NCBI GenBank assembly: GCA_045535635.1
Contig: JAZSLZ010000076.1
Span: forward strand, 1-5,481
Origin: RGIG8700 sp045535635
Lineage (GTDB): Bacteria; Bacillota; Clostridia; RGIG6154
Reading direction: 5' to 3'
DNA length: 5,481 nt
Positions 5,431 through 5,481 of the stretch are shown here, in pieces (positions within the stretch are counted from its first letter, which is position 1; each line of letters starts with the position of its first letter). Made by a program: the position numbers and the translations under genes. Below the pieces are notes generated by a model. That model did not search any database, was not told the DNA's origin, and saw only the letters and a list, made by a program, of their open reading frames with translations.

Positions 5431-5481
5431 AGAGGGACTTGAAGCCAAAGTGGGCAACGAGCGTTAAAAAAACGATTGATA
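5431..5481. other. Terminal non-coding stretch, possible repeat relative
   Basis: No gene, RNA or promoter is recognised here. GAAGCC..AAAG..GCAACGAGCGTT (5441-5465) aligns loosely with 5188-5213 in the spacer before the tRNA, about 18 of 25 positions with one gap. This may reflect a shared dispersed repeat cut off by the window edge, or chance. Confidence 0.25.

Noticed and set aside
1..5481. CRISPR array, transposase, toxin-antitoxin or phage gene
   Set aside because: I saw no regularly spaced repeats, no transposase or integrase motifs and no paired small toxin-antitoxin frames in the window.

Overview
This window comes from an AT-rich, endospore-forming Firmicute, most likely a member of the Clostridia. 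The evidence is a germination protease gene (gpr) directly followed by the engulfment hydrolase gene spoIIP, a cell-surface protein anchored by SLH domains, low-GC codon use with strong purine-rich ribosome binding sites, and a tRNA that encodes its own CCA end. No genus can be named from this stretch. All genes are on the plus strand.

Layout. (1) Positions 3-1019 hold the 3' part of a MacB/FtsX-type ABC transporter permease whose start lies upstream of the window. (2) After 14 bases, 1034-2905 encodes a secreted 623-residue protein with three N-terminal SLH domains and a long unassigned C-terminal part. The spacing suggests one operon. (3) A 67-base gap (2906-2972) contains an intrinsic terminator and a candidate forespore (sigma-G/F) promoter that overlap, so transcription of the surface operon appears to end where that of the sporulation operon begins. 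(4) gpr (2973-3845), spoIIP (3882-4877) and a 50-codon gene for a small membrane protein (4897-5049) form a sporulation cluster, ordered like gpr-spoIIP-yqxA in Bacillus. (5) A consensus housekeeping promoter (5069-5097) leads into a tRNA-Leu(GAG) at 5296-5382, closed by a strong terminator (5380-5421). The last 60 bases show no gene.

The genes fall into three units. The transporter and SLH protein probably act at the cell envelope. Gpr degrades the DNA-protecting small acid-soluble proteins during germination, and SpoIIP remodels septal peptidoglycan during engulfment. The tRNA reads the leucine codons CUC and CUU.

The most unusual part is the 164 bases before the tRNA. The first 22 bases of the tRNA occur there as an exact second copy, followed by 142 bases with nested inverted repeats. 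All of this lies between the promoter and the real tRNA, so it should be transcribed as part of the precursor. It could be the footprint of an insertion or recombination event, a dispersed repeat, or a structured leader. I found no clear evidence of a complete new defence or mobile system in the window.
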